Shown here piece after piece: positions 34,120-45,887 of a stretch of DNA of 64,000 nucleotides. The DNA lies in contig NC_058161.1 in assembly GCF_020080835.1 (NCBI RefSeq), forward strand, positions 13,511,103-13,575,102, read 5' to 3'. Source of the stretch: Cotesia glomerata (taxonomy: Eukaryota > Arthropoda > Insecta > Hymenoptera > Braconidae). The position numbers and the translations under genes were made by a program. The notes below the pieces were generated by a model. It saw nothing but the letters and a program-made list of their open reading frames with translations, had not been told where the DNA came from and searched no databases. Position 1 is the stretch's first letter; each line of letters opens with the position of its first letter.

Positions 34120-34793
34120 ATAAACTTTTTAGCACTGGTGAACCTAGTTTCCTCAGAAACTTGTTCATCGATGAACCATCTGACATTAGACGTTCTGAGC
34201 GTTTGGCGGCTAAACATAATAATGTTGCATTTATAATCCCGAATTTTTCAACTGTCTCCTATGAGCATTCATTTTTAATCTCATCAATTCGTCTTTGGCA
34301 AGAATTACCAACTGATGTCATCAATGCACTTAGCATTGATACTTTCAAGATAAAAGCATATGAATTTTTCCGTGGTCTTGAGCTAAAGGAGAACTGGATA
34401 CCTGGCATAACTGAAGATGATTCAAATCACTAAACTAGTGCTATTGGCTGTGTTTTAAATTCTAACTTTAAATCCCAAATTTTAAATTCAAATCCAAGTC
34501 CGAGATTTATCATTTATCATTTATCGTTCATCAACTATTATCCAAATTAAAAATTTTTATTCTCCTTTATTTACTTCACTCTTATTTATTTTTAAGCGAT
34601 ATTAGTTGATTTCATTATTCTTATCTTCAAATTGTATGTTATGTTTAAATAGTTATAATTCTAAACTTGTCAATTTATTTATATAGATCTGTTTATATTG
34701 CTACATGTACTTTTTATCTGCTATTTTTGTACCATTTGCCATTCGGCTAGTGCCTTGGCATTTAAATTAAATAAATAAATAAATAAATAAAAA
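34120..34793 (+). pseudogene. 5'-truncated non-LTR retrotransposon (C-terminus of ORF2 plus tail)
   Basis: An open frame to 34433 ends like the C-terminus of a LINE reverse-transcriptase ORF: RRSERLAAKHNN, then FLISSIRLWQELPTDVI, then LSIDTFKIKAYEFF. The IRLWNxLP-xVV-xxxSxxxFK pattern is characteristic of Jockey/CR1-type elements. It is followed by about 340 bp of 3' UTR and a (TAAA)n tail (34771-34791). No catalytic YADD region is present, so the copy is dead. The 34161 start is not a real initiation codon. Confidence 0.75.
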
Positions 34794-35058
34794 GCTATCT
34801 CTCCAAGCTCGGAGAGCTCAAAATAATACATAAATCGATCCAAAAAAAATTAGGAAAACGGTTGACCCTGAAGGCCATCCCTGCAACTTCCCGCTAATTT
34901 CATACTTAGGCGCTTAAAATTGCACCAATGATAAGTAATCTGTGTAATAAAAAATCTGTTTAATCACAATCTGCGTAATCGGGATATGTGTCAAAGGGAT
35001 CTGGGTAATAGCGCCATCTGTGTAATCGGAATCTGGGTAAAAGAGGCCGTCCCATTAT

Positions 35059-36438
35059 TATCATGATTATATTTGATGATTATTACAAAAATTTACCCAC
35101 AGTTCCATATTAGTGAATACCTCCTGTACCTCCTAGCTTTTTATGTTCTCCTGATACAATTTAAGATTTTCTGGCTCGAAATATGGCCGTACGGCGCAAG
35201 TTTCTCATTGAATCTCATAGAATCCAATAGAAAACAACTCTCAGTAAGTGTAACCTAACTTTTATGTAAACTGAAAAGTGTCAACAATCCAGGTATGTAT
35301 GTATTTATTTATTTATTTATTTATTTATTTATATATGACCAAATTAATCTATTTTAATATTTTAAATATTGAAAATTAGTAAAATATAAGAGCTAACTTA
35401 ACAGACATTTGATAATTTTAATAATTTTTGTAACAAATAAATTATGGCAAAAAAAATGACATGTAAATTAAAAAAAACATTAAAAATGCAATTTTTTTAA
35501 AATAATTTTTGGAATAAATTTGCTTATTAAAAAATTGTTAAGTGATTGCCAAATTTAATGTCATTTATTAATAAAAATTAATTTAGCAGATATTTATTAA
35601 ATTTTAAGAATTTTTATGACAAATTGTGTCCAAAAAAAATGAGATAAAAATTAACATGAAAATTAAGTTAGCCGATATCTAAAAATTTTTTTTTTATCAA
35701 AAATATTATTACAAAAAAAATAAAAAAATTTTCACTCGTAAAAAAACTTGAAAAACTATAAATGCAATTTTTAAAAAATATTTTTTAGCTCTAATTTAAT
35801 AAATGAACAAAAATTAAAAATGTCGGCTAACTTTAGTATTATAAAATTAACATGTAAACTGAGATAGAAAATTTCTTTTTAAAAAAATAAACATTTTCAT
35901 GGCAAAAAATCAATTTGTTCAAAATTTTTAATAAATTTTTCTTTTGATAAAAAATTTTTTTAGATTTCCCGTGTAAAAAAAATGTTTAATTTATTCATTT
36001 TGGGATAAGTCAATCAGCTGTACAAAAATAAATGATATTTTTTTAAATTGTTTTGAAAACGTTCCAAAATATTTTCTCGAATTTTTGAAAAAAATCTTAA
36101 GATTATTCAAAAAATATTCCACATAAGAATTTTAAGGACGAAATTTTAATTAAATTGTTTAAAATAAAATTCGTTCATTTTTAAATTGTCTAAAAAGTAT
36201 TCCAAAAATGTTAAAAAAATATTTAAAATTCACAAAAAAAGGCGCGAAAGATTTAAAAATAATTGTATATTATTTTAATCAATTATATTATAAAAAAGTG
36301 AGATTATGAGGCGTGCACTTTTAGATTTTCCAAACTTTTTAAATTATTTCTAAATAACTAATGTTAAGATGATGTATAGTGCCGATTGGTGCTATAAATA
36401 ATTAAATAGATTAAAAAATAATCTCTAGATAAAAAAAA
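35059..36438. other. Spacer upstream of SART3
   Basis: Contains an (ATTT)n microsatellite at about 35295-35333, and phrases also seen in PRKRIP1 intron 1 (GAAAAACTATAAATGCAATTT at about 35748 and 32098). A solitary TATGAGGCGTGCAC terminus of the TGCACGCC MITE lies at 36305-36317. The last ~90 bp should contain the SART3 5' UTR. No gene seen. Confidence 0.45.
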
Positions 36439-39400
36439 ATGGAGGAAACAGAAAACATGGACGTAGACTTGAAAGATTCCATGGAGGTAGACTCAAAAGA
36501 TTCCGATTCTGAATCATCAGCTTCGTCGGACGACGAAGAGTCAAAAACAGAGTTACAAAATTTAAAATCCAAGCTGGCAGAGAACCCTTATGATTACTCT
36601 AGCCATATATCCCTGATAGGAAAGCTTCAAAGCTTAGGAGAGCTAGATGAGCTGAGAAAAGCAAGAGAAGAGATGAGCAAGATCTATCCCTTGTCTCCAG
36701 ACTTGTGGCTATCTTGGTTAAGAGATGAAATGAGGATAGCTATCAGCGCTGAGGAAAAGAAAGCAGTGAAGGAATTATTCGAGCGCGCTGTTGAAGACTA
36801 CCTCTCTCCAGAAGTCTGGCTAGAGTATGTCCAGTTCGCGATTGGAGTTTCCAGCTCTGAAGAAGTCAGAGAGTTATTTGAAAGAGCGTTGACCGCCACT
36901 GGACTCCACGTGACCTTTGGAGCCGTCATTTGGGAGGCTTTTCGGGAATACGAAAGAATCCTGGGCTCCTCGATGGAAGGAGCTGCTAAGGAAGAGCAGG
37001 TTAATAGGGTTGGAGCTCTCTTTCGAAGACAGCTGGCCTGTCCGCTGCAAGACATGGACAAGACTTTTGAGGAATATCAGCAATGGCGCCTAGGTGAAGG
37101 CAAGGAGGCTAATGTCAGTGATGAGGTCGTTAAAGGAGGGTATCAAAGGGCGGTTAAGGATCTGGAGGATCGCAGGGGATATGAGGATAAGCTTCTTTGC
37201 TGCCAGGCTGATGATGAGCGGTTTGATACTTATAAGATGTACTTGGAGTATGAAAAGCTTCATGGAGATCCTGGGAGGGTTTCCGTGCTTTTTGAGAGGG
37301 CTATTACTGAGCTTAGTCTTGAAGCTAGGCTTTGGGAGGATTATATTAAGGTAAAATAAATGTTAAGGTAAAGGCACTAATTAGTGACAGATCCAATTAT
37401 TGACACCCTAAAAAAATTCACATGAGTTTATATAGGAATCTACATAGGAAAGTATGGATTCGTATAAGAAGTGTGGATTCCTAACGGAATCCACACGGGA
37501 ACCTGTCAATACATGGATTCCTATATGGAAAATCCACATAGGAAATATGAATTTCTATAGGAATCCACATAGGAACCTGTGGGTTCATGAATTCCTGTAT
37601 GGGAAATCCACATCAGAAGTATGGATTCCTATAGTGAATTTATATAAGTGGAATAAACATAGATCTTATAAGAACGTGAGTTAGGCCAGTGAGTAGCGTA
37701 GAAGACTGTCACCCATGAGGTACCGGGTTCAAGTCCATCAGACGCCAGCACTTTTTTCATTAGATAAAATTACAAAATCCCGTTTTCAGAATTTATTTCA
37801 ATTAATAATTAATTAATAGCAATTACTTCATAATTATTTTTAATTTTTTAAATAAATTTTTTTTTCACCTGATTAATATGAGAATCTATGTAGGATCCTA
37901 CCCTGGATTCCTATATAGGAAACCATATGGGAATCTATCCGAAAACGCCATGTAAAAATCCAGGCTGGTTTCCCATATGGATTTTTTGGATAGGGAAGTC
38001 ACTTGCGGTTTTGGAAATCCCGCAGATTCGATATTTATACGATATTAATGCTTTATGTTTACCTACTTCAGTTATTTTAGCCAGATTTTGCGGAATTATT
38101 ACAGAAAAATTACGAAATAAATTCAGAATATTCACGGCAATACAATAGGAATATTACAGAATATTAACAGCATTCAGTAAATGTACCGCATATTTACTGT
38201 ATACTTATTTACTCATCTTTGAACTTTGAAAACGCCATATAAGAATCCAGGCTGGTTTCCCATATGGATTTTTTTGACAGGGAAATCTTATTTATCTACA
38301 ATATTCATAACAATTTTTTTATACACTTTAAGAATTAAAAAAAAATTAATGAGAAAGATTCATTGATTAAAATAATGAAGTTTAGTATTCTGAAACTTGT
38401 AAAATAAACTATTTTGAAGTAAGCAGTAAAATTTCCAGATTTTTAATTATTTTTTAAACTAATCAAATTAAGCATTTTTTTTAAATAAATAAATTAAGTA
38501 TTAAAAATTAACAATATCGGATATTTACATTCAACTGAATGGTTATTAATTATAAAATAATTGGTGTCAATAATTGGTACACAAAATATATGGATCTGAT
38601 ATTGACAAGTGAGTTTATACCAAGCTTATTGTATTTAGATCAGATTAATGGTGACAAGTAAGCATTAAGGGTGTCAATAATTGGTCCAACGGTATGTCAC
38701 TAGTTGGATCAATCGATTTATCAGCCTGTCAATAATTGGTGTATCCGGATGATTGACTTTGTCGATTGAAATTAATTATTAAACTTGAGAAAATATTATT
38801 AAAAAGCATTCATTTTGTTTTTCAAAAGGTTATTTAATATAATGTAAAACAAAAAATTGGACAATCTTAATTTAAAATATGTTTAAAAAAATGAAATCCT
38901 TTTGTTAAATTGCACTGTACTTTCTTAATTATTGACGTTTTCAAAGATATAAGCTCATCCCGATGTTACACTCATCAAGAGCTTTCAATTGAGTACCCAC
39001 TTGCATTTTTAATATATTTTTCATATATACATATAGCTAATATATATATATATATAAATATATAATATATATGAAATATTGATGTGGGTACTCAAATGAA
39101 AGGTCTCAATCAGTGTAATGTCAGGGTGAGCTTTTACCTTTGAAAATATCTCTTATAGTGTCAATAATTGGTGCTTTTACCTAAGTAAAGAAGTTTAAAT
39201 TGCCAACTAATTAATCAATACTTCCAGTATTCAGTCTCAACAATAAAAATAGAACCCATCATAGAACGCATTTACCACCGAGCAACGCGAAACGTGCCTT
39301 GGTGCGCGAACATCTGGCGCCAATGGATGAGATCTTTAGAAAAATGGAACAAGCCTTTAATGGAGATCCAAACAAAGTTAGAGCAAGCTCTAACCGCTGG

Positions 39401-42400
39401 ATTTTCAACAGCAGAGGACTACAGGTCGCTCTGGATGACTTTCCTGGAATATTTACGTCGCCGCCTTGACACAGACAACAGAGCCGAAGAGGAAAAAGCG
39501 CTGGAGACCATCAGAGCTGCGTTCAATCGTGCAGCAGAGCACCTCGCTAAATTATTCGGACTTGCTGGAGACCCCCAGTGCACGATTCTCCAGTTCTGGG
39601 CCCGTACTGAGGCCATTCATGGCAAAAAGATGGACACAGCCAGACAACTCTGGGCTGATATTATGTCCCAAGGACACTCTGAGACCGCTGGAATGTGGCT
39701 GGAGTACGTAGCTCTGGAGAAATGCTGTGGCGACACTAAACCTCTTAGGAAATTATTCACAAAAGCTCTTGCCGCGGTTAAAGATTGGCCGGAGACGATT
39801 TGTAATGCCTGGCTTGATTTTGAACGGGATGAAGGTACTTTAGAGCAAGTTGAATTCTGCGAGGCTAAAATTAAGGAAAAAATGGAGAAAGTTTTGGAAC
39901 AAAGGGCCAAAATTACTGAGGTTAGTTATTAAAATAAAAATACTTTTTTTCCTCTTAAATTTAATATTTAAAACACTTATTTTAATTAAATTAAACATTC
40001 AAGTCTTCCCGGGTTAAGAACGTTTCTTGAATTTTCTGTAAGATGGCGTTGCGCACCGGATCCAGAACTACGTCACTCTCCCGCCAAAATTCAAATTTAA
40101 AAAATAATTTTTAATTCAAAACTTACTTGGATAAATTATTATTAAAGTCAAGACCTTTTTTATTATACTAAATTTAATTTATCCTAAATACGTTGCAAAA
40201 TTTTTCTTATTTTCTTAAGGAGATCCACGCGAAATCAAATTTTTAATCCTGAAAATTTGTAAATTCAATCTACGTAGCCTAATAATTAAAAAAATTAAAA
40301 AACAGTTTCCGGGGTTTAATCAAATAATTAGCTTTGAAAATTGTAATTTATAGATGGAGATTCCACCAGCCAATTTGGTTAAGAATTTAATGCAATTAAC
40401 GATTTTAAAAAAATTTTATTTACATTAAATTTGATTGAAAAAATAATAAGCTAAAGATAAAAACAATAAAAAAAGTAGCTTTCCGAACGTATTACGGAGA
40501 TATTTTAGATTTTTCATGAAAAATCACTCGGAACTTGCGTTCTTTAAAGTCTTGTATTTGACTTGGCAACACCGCTTGCGCAATTACTCAAAGCATAAGT
40601 AACCAAGGTTTTTTAAATGCTAGAAGATCTTAGTCATTTTAGTTAAACAGTAAACATAAATAAATTTTAAGGTTAGGGAACTCGAGCGGTGTTGTCAAGT
40701 GTATACCGGTAATTCAGAGTGCTATATTTTTTATTAGTCAATTAAATGTTGTTAATTATTTAATGAGTAAATTTATCGGAAATTTCCTCAAAAATGTTAT
40801 TAATTTTTAAAAATGAATTTTAAGATAACAAAAGTATTTCTACGTATTATTTTTTTGTAGACATTCTTTATACTAGGAGGCTACTTACATCTCCTTAAAG
40901 AATTTTTTTGATATTTTTAATGAAATGAAGAGAAAAATATACATATAATTTTTATTTTTAATAAATAGAGACCTTATTTTTCATTTTTTATTTATTTTTA
41001 CACTTATTTACTCATTTTTAGAAAAATTTAATAATTTTAGTTTTCCCGCGCTCTGTAAGATGGCGCTGCGCGGCGGATAAGGAACTACGTCACTCTCCCG
41101 CCAAAATTCAAATTTAAAAAATAATTTTTAATTTAAAACTTACCTGGACGAATTATTAATAATGTTTTTTTCTCTTTTTTATTAATAATTTCTATTAAAT
41201 TTTAAAAAAATGTTATTAAGAAATAAAAAAAGTATATTTAATTTACTTTTAAAGAAGGTTGAAGAAGAAAAAAATCCAAAGATTCAAAAGCCGGTAAAAA
41301 GGAAGCTACCAGAAGGAAAATGGAAGAACCTAGATGCCAAAATCGCTAAAATAGAAGAAAAATCTGACAAAACTTCTTCCGAAAAACAAGACAAAGAAGA
41401 TGTTGATCCTCAGATCACAGTCTTTGTCAGCAATCTAGACTACGAGTCAACTGAGCAGGATATTCGCGACGCTCTAGTTTCTGTTGGGACTATCACCAAA
41501 CTCAAATTAGTGAAAGACTTTCGCGGAAGGAATAAAGGATTCGCTTATGTCCAGCTCAGTGATACGGTAAGTTGTTTTTTTTATTTTACTTTAGATCAGG
41601 TTAATTTAAGTAGAATGATTGATTTTATCGTTAGTTTTTTTGCAGAAAGCAGTTAGCGATGCGTTGAAACTAGACCGTACGCCTATCAAAGGTCGACCTA
41701 TGTTTATTTCTAGATGCGATCCGGATAAAACTACTCGTGGTACTGCGTTTAAGTATCAGTGTGCTTTGGAAAAAAATAAATTGTTTGTTAAAGGTAATTT
41801 AGTCATAATAAGTAACTGCCCATGTAACATGTGCTTGAGCACGATTTGGGTGCCAGTGTCTTAAGCAAAAATCCTAATTGCTAGTGTCTTTTTTTACATA
41901 TGGTTCTTGCTCAATTTCATGTAGAAAGAACTAGTTCAAGATTTATATATAACTAGCTCAAGACATCTTGTGCAAGAATATGAGACAAGTCTAATGCAAG
42001 GTGCATTGAAAAACTTTCTGACGGATTTTTTGAATCAGAAACTCACAACAGACACTTACCCATTACTTGCTCAACATTTGCTCAAGATCCGTAATTCTCA
42101 GTAATTTGTTCATTTTCAAAGCATTTGTCAACCAAAAACTAACAGTAAATGTTGAAGCGTGACTTGCTCAAGATTTGCTCAAGATGCATCATGCATTATA
42201 TATTTTATAGCACTCTTTCCCCTCCACTACTTGAAGATGTATTGATTCAGTAGTGCTCATTTTAAAATAATTTTGTCTTGATCGATAAAACAGTAGGTCT
42301 ATACTCTAAAAAGTTAAGCTGAATGAGATCCACTGATCCTATAGTAAATGAAGAAGGGGTAGAATGATAAGAACGGTCATTCGAAAACATTTGATCTTGA

Positions 42401-44665
42401 GCAGATCTTGAACAAGTCTTGCACAAGTACATTCAACATGCTTCTGGTGTCAGTCTTTCTCAAGAATTGATATAGTAAGTTTATCGATAAGCATCTTCAG
42501 ATTTTCTCAATTTTCTTACACAATTGTTGAGCTATAATCTGGCCGAAAGTTCTTGCACAAGGCTTGTTCAAGACTTGTCAATTGAATTTGTTACAAGTAT
42601 CTGGAGCAAATCCCTGAATGCTAGTGTCTTTTTCTACATATGAGTCTTGCTCAATTTCATGTAGAAAGAACTAGTTCAAGATTTATATATAACTAGCTCA
42701 AGACATCTTGTGCAAGAATATGAGACAAGTCTAGTGCAAGGTGCATTGAAAAACTTTCTGACGGATTTTTTGAATCAGAAACTCACAACAGACACTTACC
42801 CATTACTTGCTCAACATTTGCTCAAGATCTGTAATTCTCAGTAATTTGTTCATTTTCAAAGCATTTGTCAACCAAAAACTAACAGCAAATGTTGAAGCGT
42901 GACTTGCTCAAGATTTGCTCAAGATGCATCATGCATTATATATTTTATAGCACTCTTTCCCCTCCACTACTTGAAGATGTATTGATTCAGTGGTGCTCAT
43001 TTTAAAATAATTTTGTCTTGATCGATAAAACAGTAGGTCTATACTCTAAGAAGTTAAGCTGAATGAGATCCACTGATCCTATAGTAAATATAGGAGGGGT
43101 AGAATGATGCGAAGGGTCATTCGAAAACATTTGATCTTGAGCAAGTCTTGCACAAGTATATTGAGCATGCTTCTGGTGTCAGTCTTTCTCAAGAATTGGT
43201 ATAGTAAGTTTATCGATAAGCATCTTCAGATTTTCTCAATTTTCTTACACAATTGTTGAGCTATAATCTGGCCGAAAGTTCTTGTACAAGGCTTGTTCAA
43301 GACTTGTCAATTGAATTTGCTACAAGTATCTGGAGCAAGACCCATAGGTAGAAAAAGACACTAACAACTATCGAAATTGAGACCAGATTTGCTCAAATCT
43401 TGAAAAAGATTGCTATATGGGTGGATCTTCTAAAACATTGAATATAGGCTTATAGTATAAGAAAATTTTTTATAGTAAATTTCCTAAGCTACAATTTTAG
43501 TCTCATAATATTCTCCTAAAATCAATATTGCACGCCTCATAGCGCGAAGCGCGTGAGGTTTTACTTTATACTCGACTCGTCAAGGTCTAGCAATTTTGTG
43601 ATCTTTAAATGCCTCTGTCACAACCATATTACACTTATACAATAATATAAGTAGATGTACACCGAGAAAACACTTAAATTAAACCATCTTTTACTTTCTA
43701 AAATCATTTTATGTTGCTATTTTGAAAAAAAAAAAAAACGTTTTGAAAAAAATTTTACGTGGACGTCCTGATGTCACTCCATTTTGGATGTAACAACGAT
43801 TACTCCCGAACAAATTGATATTTCAAGACCGGACCTTTTTTATTAGTTTAAGAATTCGATTAACTGGGTCCGTATTTAATATCAGTAGCCTAGTTTACGT
43901 ATTTTTTTTTTTTTAATTGAATTTTTATTAAAATTCACTACGATACAACCGTACAAAGACAAACGAACTTTCCTTATTTGTCACGTGAAAACTATGGCAC
44001 CACTTGATCAAGCTAGATTTTTTTAGACTGCGTGCGCATATGACAAGAGAAAAGGGCGCCGATATTTAAAAAAAAAATTAAAAATATGTAAGAAATTACT
44101 TAATTATGTTTTTTTTTTTAATCAATAACACAATTTATTTTTTTCTTAAAAATGAATGAGCGTTATGAGGCGTGCACTTTTGGATTTTCCAAACTTTTTT
44201 TGAAATTATAGTCACTTTTAATAAAAAATTTCAGGATTGCCCTTAACAACAACAAAAGAAGACTTGGAAAAAATTTTCCAAGCCTACGGTTCCCTAAAAG
44301 AAGTTCGCCTAGTAACTTACCGTAACGGTCACTCAAAAGGACTAGCATACGTAGACTACCAGGACGAAGGAAGCGCTTCAAAAGCGCTGCTAGCTACAGA
44401 CGGAATGAAGATAGAGGACAAGGAAATTTCCGTGGCTTACAGCCAGCCTCCGGAGCGCAAGAAGCCGGAGTCAAGTTCCGACATTCCTAGTCTCCTTGGC
44501 CAGATAAAATCCCTAGGAGGTTCCAGCGTCGCTCGAAGTAACCCCGGCCGGCAGAAGACCATGCTCTCGATGGTCCCCCGCAGTGTTGTCGCTCCGAGCA
44601 ACGGTGTTAAGGATAATAAGCCGAAAAGCAACGCTGAATTTAGAAACATGTTTTTGAATAAATAA
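36439..44665 (+). CDS. SART3: SART3 homologue, U6 snRNP recycling factor (5 exons, 831 aa)
   Basis: Nuclear RNA-binding protein that reassembles U4/U6 snRNPs after splicing (yeast Prp24 analogue) and, in vertebrates, recruits USP deubiquitinases. Exons: 36439-37350, 39228-39920, 41255-41566, 41646-41793, 44235-44665; GT-AG, phases close to 2496 bp. Residues 1-35 are acidic Ser/Asp/Glu-rich. Half-a-TPR (HAT) repeats span about 45-530 (DLWLSWLRDE, EVWLEYVQFAIG, LWEDYIK, GMWLEYVALE, NAWLDFERDEG). A basic nuclear-localisation stretch follows (KPVKRKLPEGKWKN). RRM1 has RNP2 VFVSNL (about 591) and RNP1 KGFAYVQL. RRM2 has RNP2 LFVKGL, split by intron 4, and RNP1 KGLAYVDY. The C-terminus NAEFRNMFL is the conserved LSm-interaction motif. 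Human SART3 is 963 residues; this version is shorter mainly in the N-terminal acidic part and linkers. Exon 3 could begin 3 bases later (alternative AG). Introns 1 and 4 hold large repeats. Confidence 0.95.
37407..37997 (+). mobile_element. Foldback element C monomer with a tRNA-like core
   Basis: The left part repeats variants of GGAATCCACATAGGAA in both orientations. The right part has GATTCCTATATAGGAAACC, GGTTTCCCATATGGAT and a terminus reading GGATTTTTTGGATAGGGAA. The core holds a tRNA-like sequence (37684-37749) followed by an AT-rich stretch. The right terminus is repeated at 38229-38286 after an inserted fragment of element B. The family's trimeric copy is at 46393-48228. Confidence 0.75.
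37684..37749 (+). other. tRNA-like sequence in foldback element C (monomer)
   Basis: GGCCAGTGAGTAGCGTAGAAG resembles an A-box region, and GGGTTCAAGTCC is a close B-box match. The ends GGCCAG and the downstream GACGCCAGCA resemble a tRNA acceptor 3' side with CA. The anticodon arm is not convincing. The same sequence recurs three times at 46639-47938. Confidence 0.5.
37998..38210 (+). mobile_element. Fragment of foldback element B
   Basis: GTCACTTGCGGTTTTGGAAAT, CGATATTTATACGATATTAA, TTCAGTTATTTTAGCCAG and ACGAAATAAATTCAGAATAT match the left half of the element at 20818-21716. The tRNA-like core is not included. It is inserted at the right terminus of element C. Confidence 0.75.
38925..39145. 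repeat. AT-centred palindromic repeat, SART3 intron 1 copy
   Basis: One complete copy with GATATAAGCTCATCCCGATG on the left, an (AT)n centre near 39035-39070 and GATGTGGGTACTCAAATGAA on the right. Confidence 0.85.
39921..41254 (+). repeat. SART3 intron 2 with two AGATGGCG / TACGTCAC repeat copies
   Basis: Two direct copies (about 39990-40150 and 41030-41160) of the motif AGATGGCGYTGCGC, a GG spacer, then AACTACGTCACTCTCCCGCC, then AAATTCAAATTTAAAAAATA. The same core is in the Medea 3' inverted repeat (about 285-335 and 2149-2197). The 880 bp between the copies (40150-41030) is AT-rich and shows nothing else recognisable. Confidence 0.75.
41812..43425. mobile_element. TTGAGCAAG element, inverted tandem-dimer copy in SART3 intron 4
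   Basis: Reverse orientation relative to 3838-5450: starts with ACATGTGCTTGAGCACG and ends GATTGCTATATGGGT. Two units (about 41870-42620 and 42620-43400) are almost identical to each other (CTTGCTCAAGATTTGCTCAA, ATTGATTCAGTRGTGCTC). The dimer arrangement is thus the same as in the Medea intron. Confidence 0.85.
43529..44176. mobile_element. MITE with TGCACGCCTCATA termini, copy 2
   Basis: Inverted relative to 5779-6401, with the same TGCACGCCTCATA / TATGAGGCGTGCA termini and a 648 bp body. It sits at the end of SART3 intron 4, leaving about 58 bp to the exon 5 start. Both family members in this window lie within 60 bp of an exon. Confidence 0.8.
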
Positions 44666-45066
44666 AAATTATTATTATTAATTATATAAAAAATTATTAA
44701 ATTAAGTAACAAGTGTGTTTTATTAATCAACCCTTGGAGTACACTTTGGTTATTTTGACCCTAGAATTTTTTTTCCTAAAATATTTATCGTTTTTAATCA
44801 ATTTTTTTTCAATATTAAAAACTATTTAAGGATTCTGAGAAAAGAAATCCTACCTTCTGTTGAATTGCACTGTACTTTTTTAAATATTGACATTTTTAAA
44901 GATATAAGCTCATCTTGATGTTATACTCGTCAAGAGCTTTCATTTGAGTACCCACATACATTTTTGATATATTTCTCATATATACATATATATAATATAT
45001 ATTTTAAAGATATAAACTCATCTTGATGTTATACTCATCAAGAGCTTTCATTTGAGTACCCACATG

Positions 45067-45141
<75 letters not shown>

Positions 45142-45616
45142 TATAATATATATAAATATATGAAAAATTGATGTGGGTACTCAAATTAAAGGTCTCGATG
45201 AGTGTAACATCGGGATGAGCTTATATCTTTAAAAATGTCAATAGTTCACAAGATACAAGGTCGTTTCTTAATTATTGACATTTTTAAAGATACAAGCTAA
45301 TCTCGATGTTACTCTCATCAAGAGCTTTCATTTGAGTACCCACATGCATTTTTGATATATTTTTCATATATACATATATACAATATATATAAATATATAA
45401 AATATATGAAATATATGAAAAATTGATGTGGGTACTCAAGTGAAAGGTCTTAATGAGTGTAACATCAAGATGTGCTTATATCTTCAAAAATATCATAAAT
45501 TGACAAAATACAATATAATTTCTTAATTATTGACATTTTTAAAGATATAAACTCATCCCGATGTTACACTCATCGAGACTTTTCATTTAAGTACCTACAT
45601 GCATTTTTAATATATT

Positions 45617-45696
<80 letters not shown>

Positions 45697-45887
45697 AACT
45701 GATGTGGGTACTCAAATTAAAGGTCTCGATGAGTGTAACATCGGGAGGAGCTTATATCTTTAAAAATGTCAATAGTTCACATTTTATAATTAAAAATATG
45801 AAATTTTTTTTTATAGTCTCAATAATTGGTGCTTTTACCTTAGTACAGAATAATAATTATTGTGTACTCCGAGGGTTAATATACAAA
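44666..45887. repeat. SART3-LPMO intergenic region: AT-centred palindromes
   Basis: The SART3 3' UTR with AATAAAAATTATT directly after the stop is followed by three or four copies of the palindrome (about 44875-45240, 45265-45495, 45525-45780). The centres of two are expanded to long (AT)n runs (45074-45134, 45624-45692). The block ends CAATAATTGGTGCTTTTACC at 45822-45841, the terminus seen on the composite elements. Confidence 0.8.

Larger units (their letters stand above)
33321..34895 (+). repeat. Direct repeats CGGTTGACCCTGAAGGCC bracketing inserted DNA
   Basis: The phrase CGGTTGACCCTGAAGGCCAT through AACTTCCCGC occurs at 33321-33356 and again at 34859-34895 in the same direction, each followed by GGCGCTTAAAATTGCAC. 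Between them are GAGCTC-rich stretches and retroelement sequence. The same phrase in reverse ends the element at about 16250-16290. Confidence 0.65.
32650..35058. mobile_element. Foldback element with GATTACACAGAT sub-repeats in its termini
   Basis: The left end reads GGGACGGCCTCTTTTACCC (about 32650) and runs about 130-170 bp through serial variants of GATTACACAGAT, ATTACCCAGATC and GATGACGCAGAT. The right end (34931-35055) is the inverse, closing GGGTAAAAGAGGCCGTCCC. Each arm thus holds several copies of a 12-17 bp word. Nested between the arms are other repeats (33321-34895) and a retrotransposon tail. Confidence 0.8.
37365..39184. mobile_element. Composite element with AAGGTAAAGGCACTAATTA termini in SART3 intron 1
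   Basis: The left end AAGGTAAAGGCACTAATTA lies 15 bp after the SART3 exon 1 donor. The right end CAATAATTGGTGCTTTTACC lies about 45 bp before exon 2. Inside are a foldback element C monomer, a fragment of element B, an inverted copy of the ACCAATTATTGACA block (38330-38930) and an AT-centred palindrome (38925-39145). Practically the whole of intron 1 is mobile DNA. Confidence 0.75.

Noticed and set aside
33321..34895. LTR retrotransposon bounded by the two CGGTTGACCCTGAAGGCC repeats
   Set aside because: The direct repeats are short (~40-60 bp), lack TG...CA ends, a primer-binding site and a polypurine tract, and the coding remnant between them is of non-LTR type.
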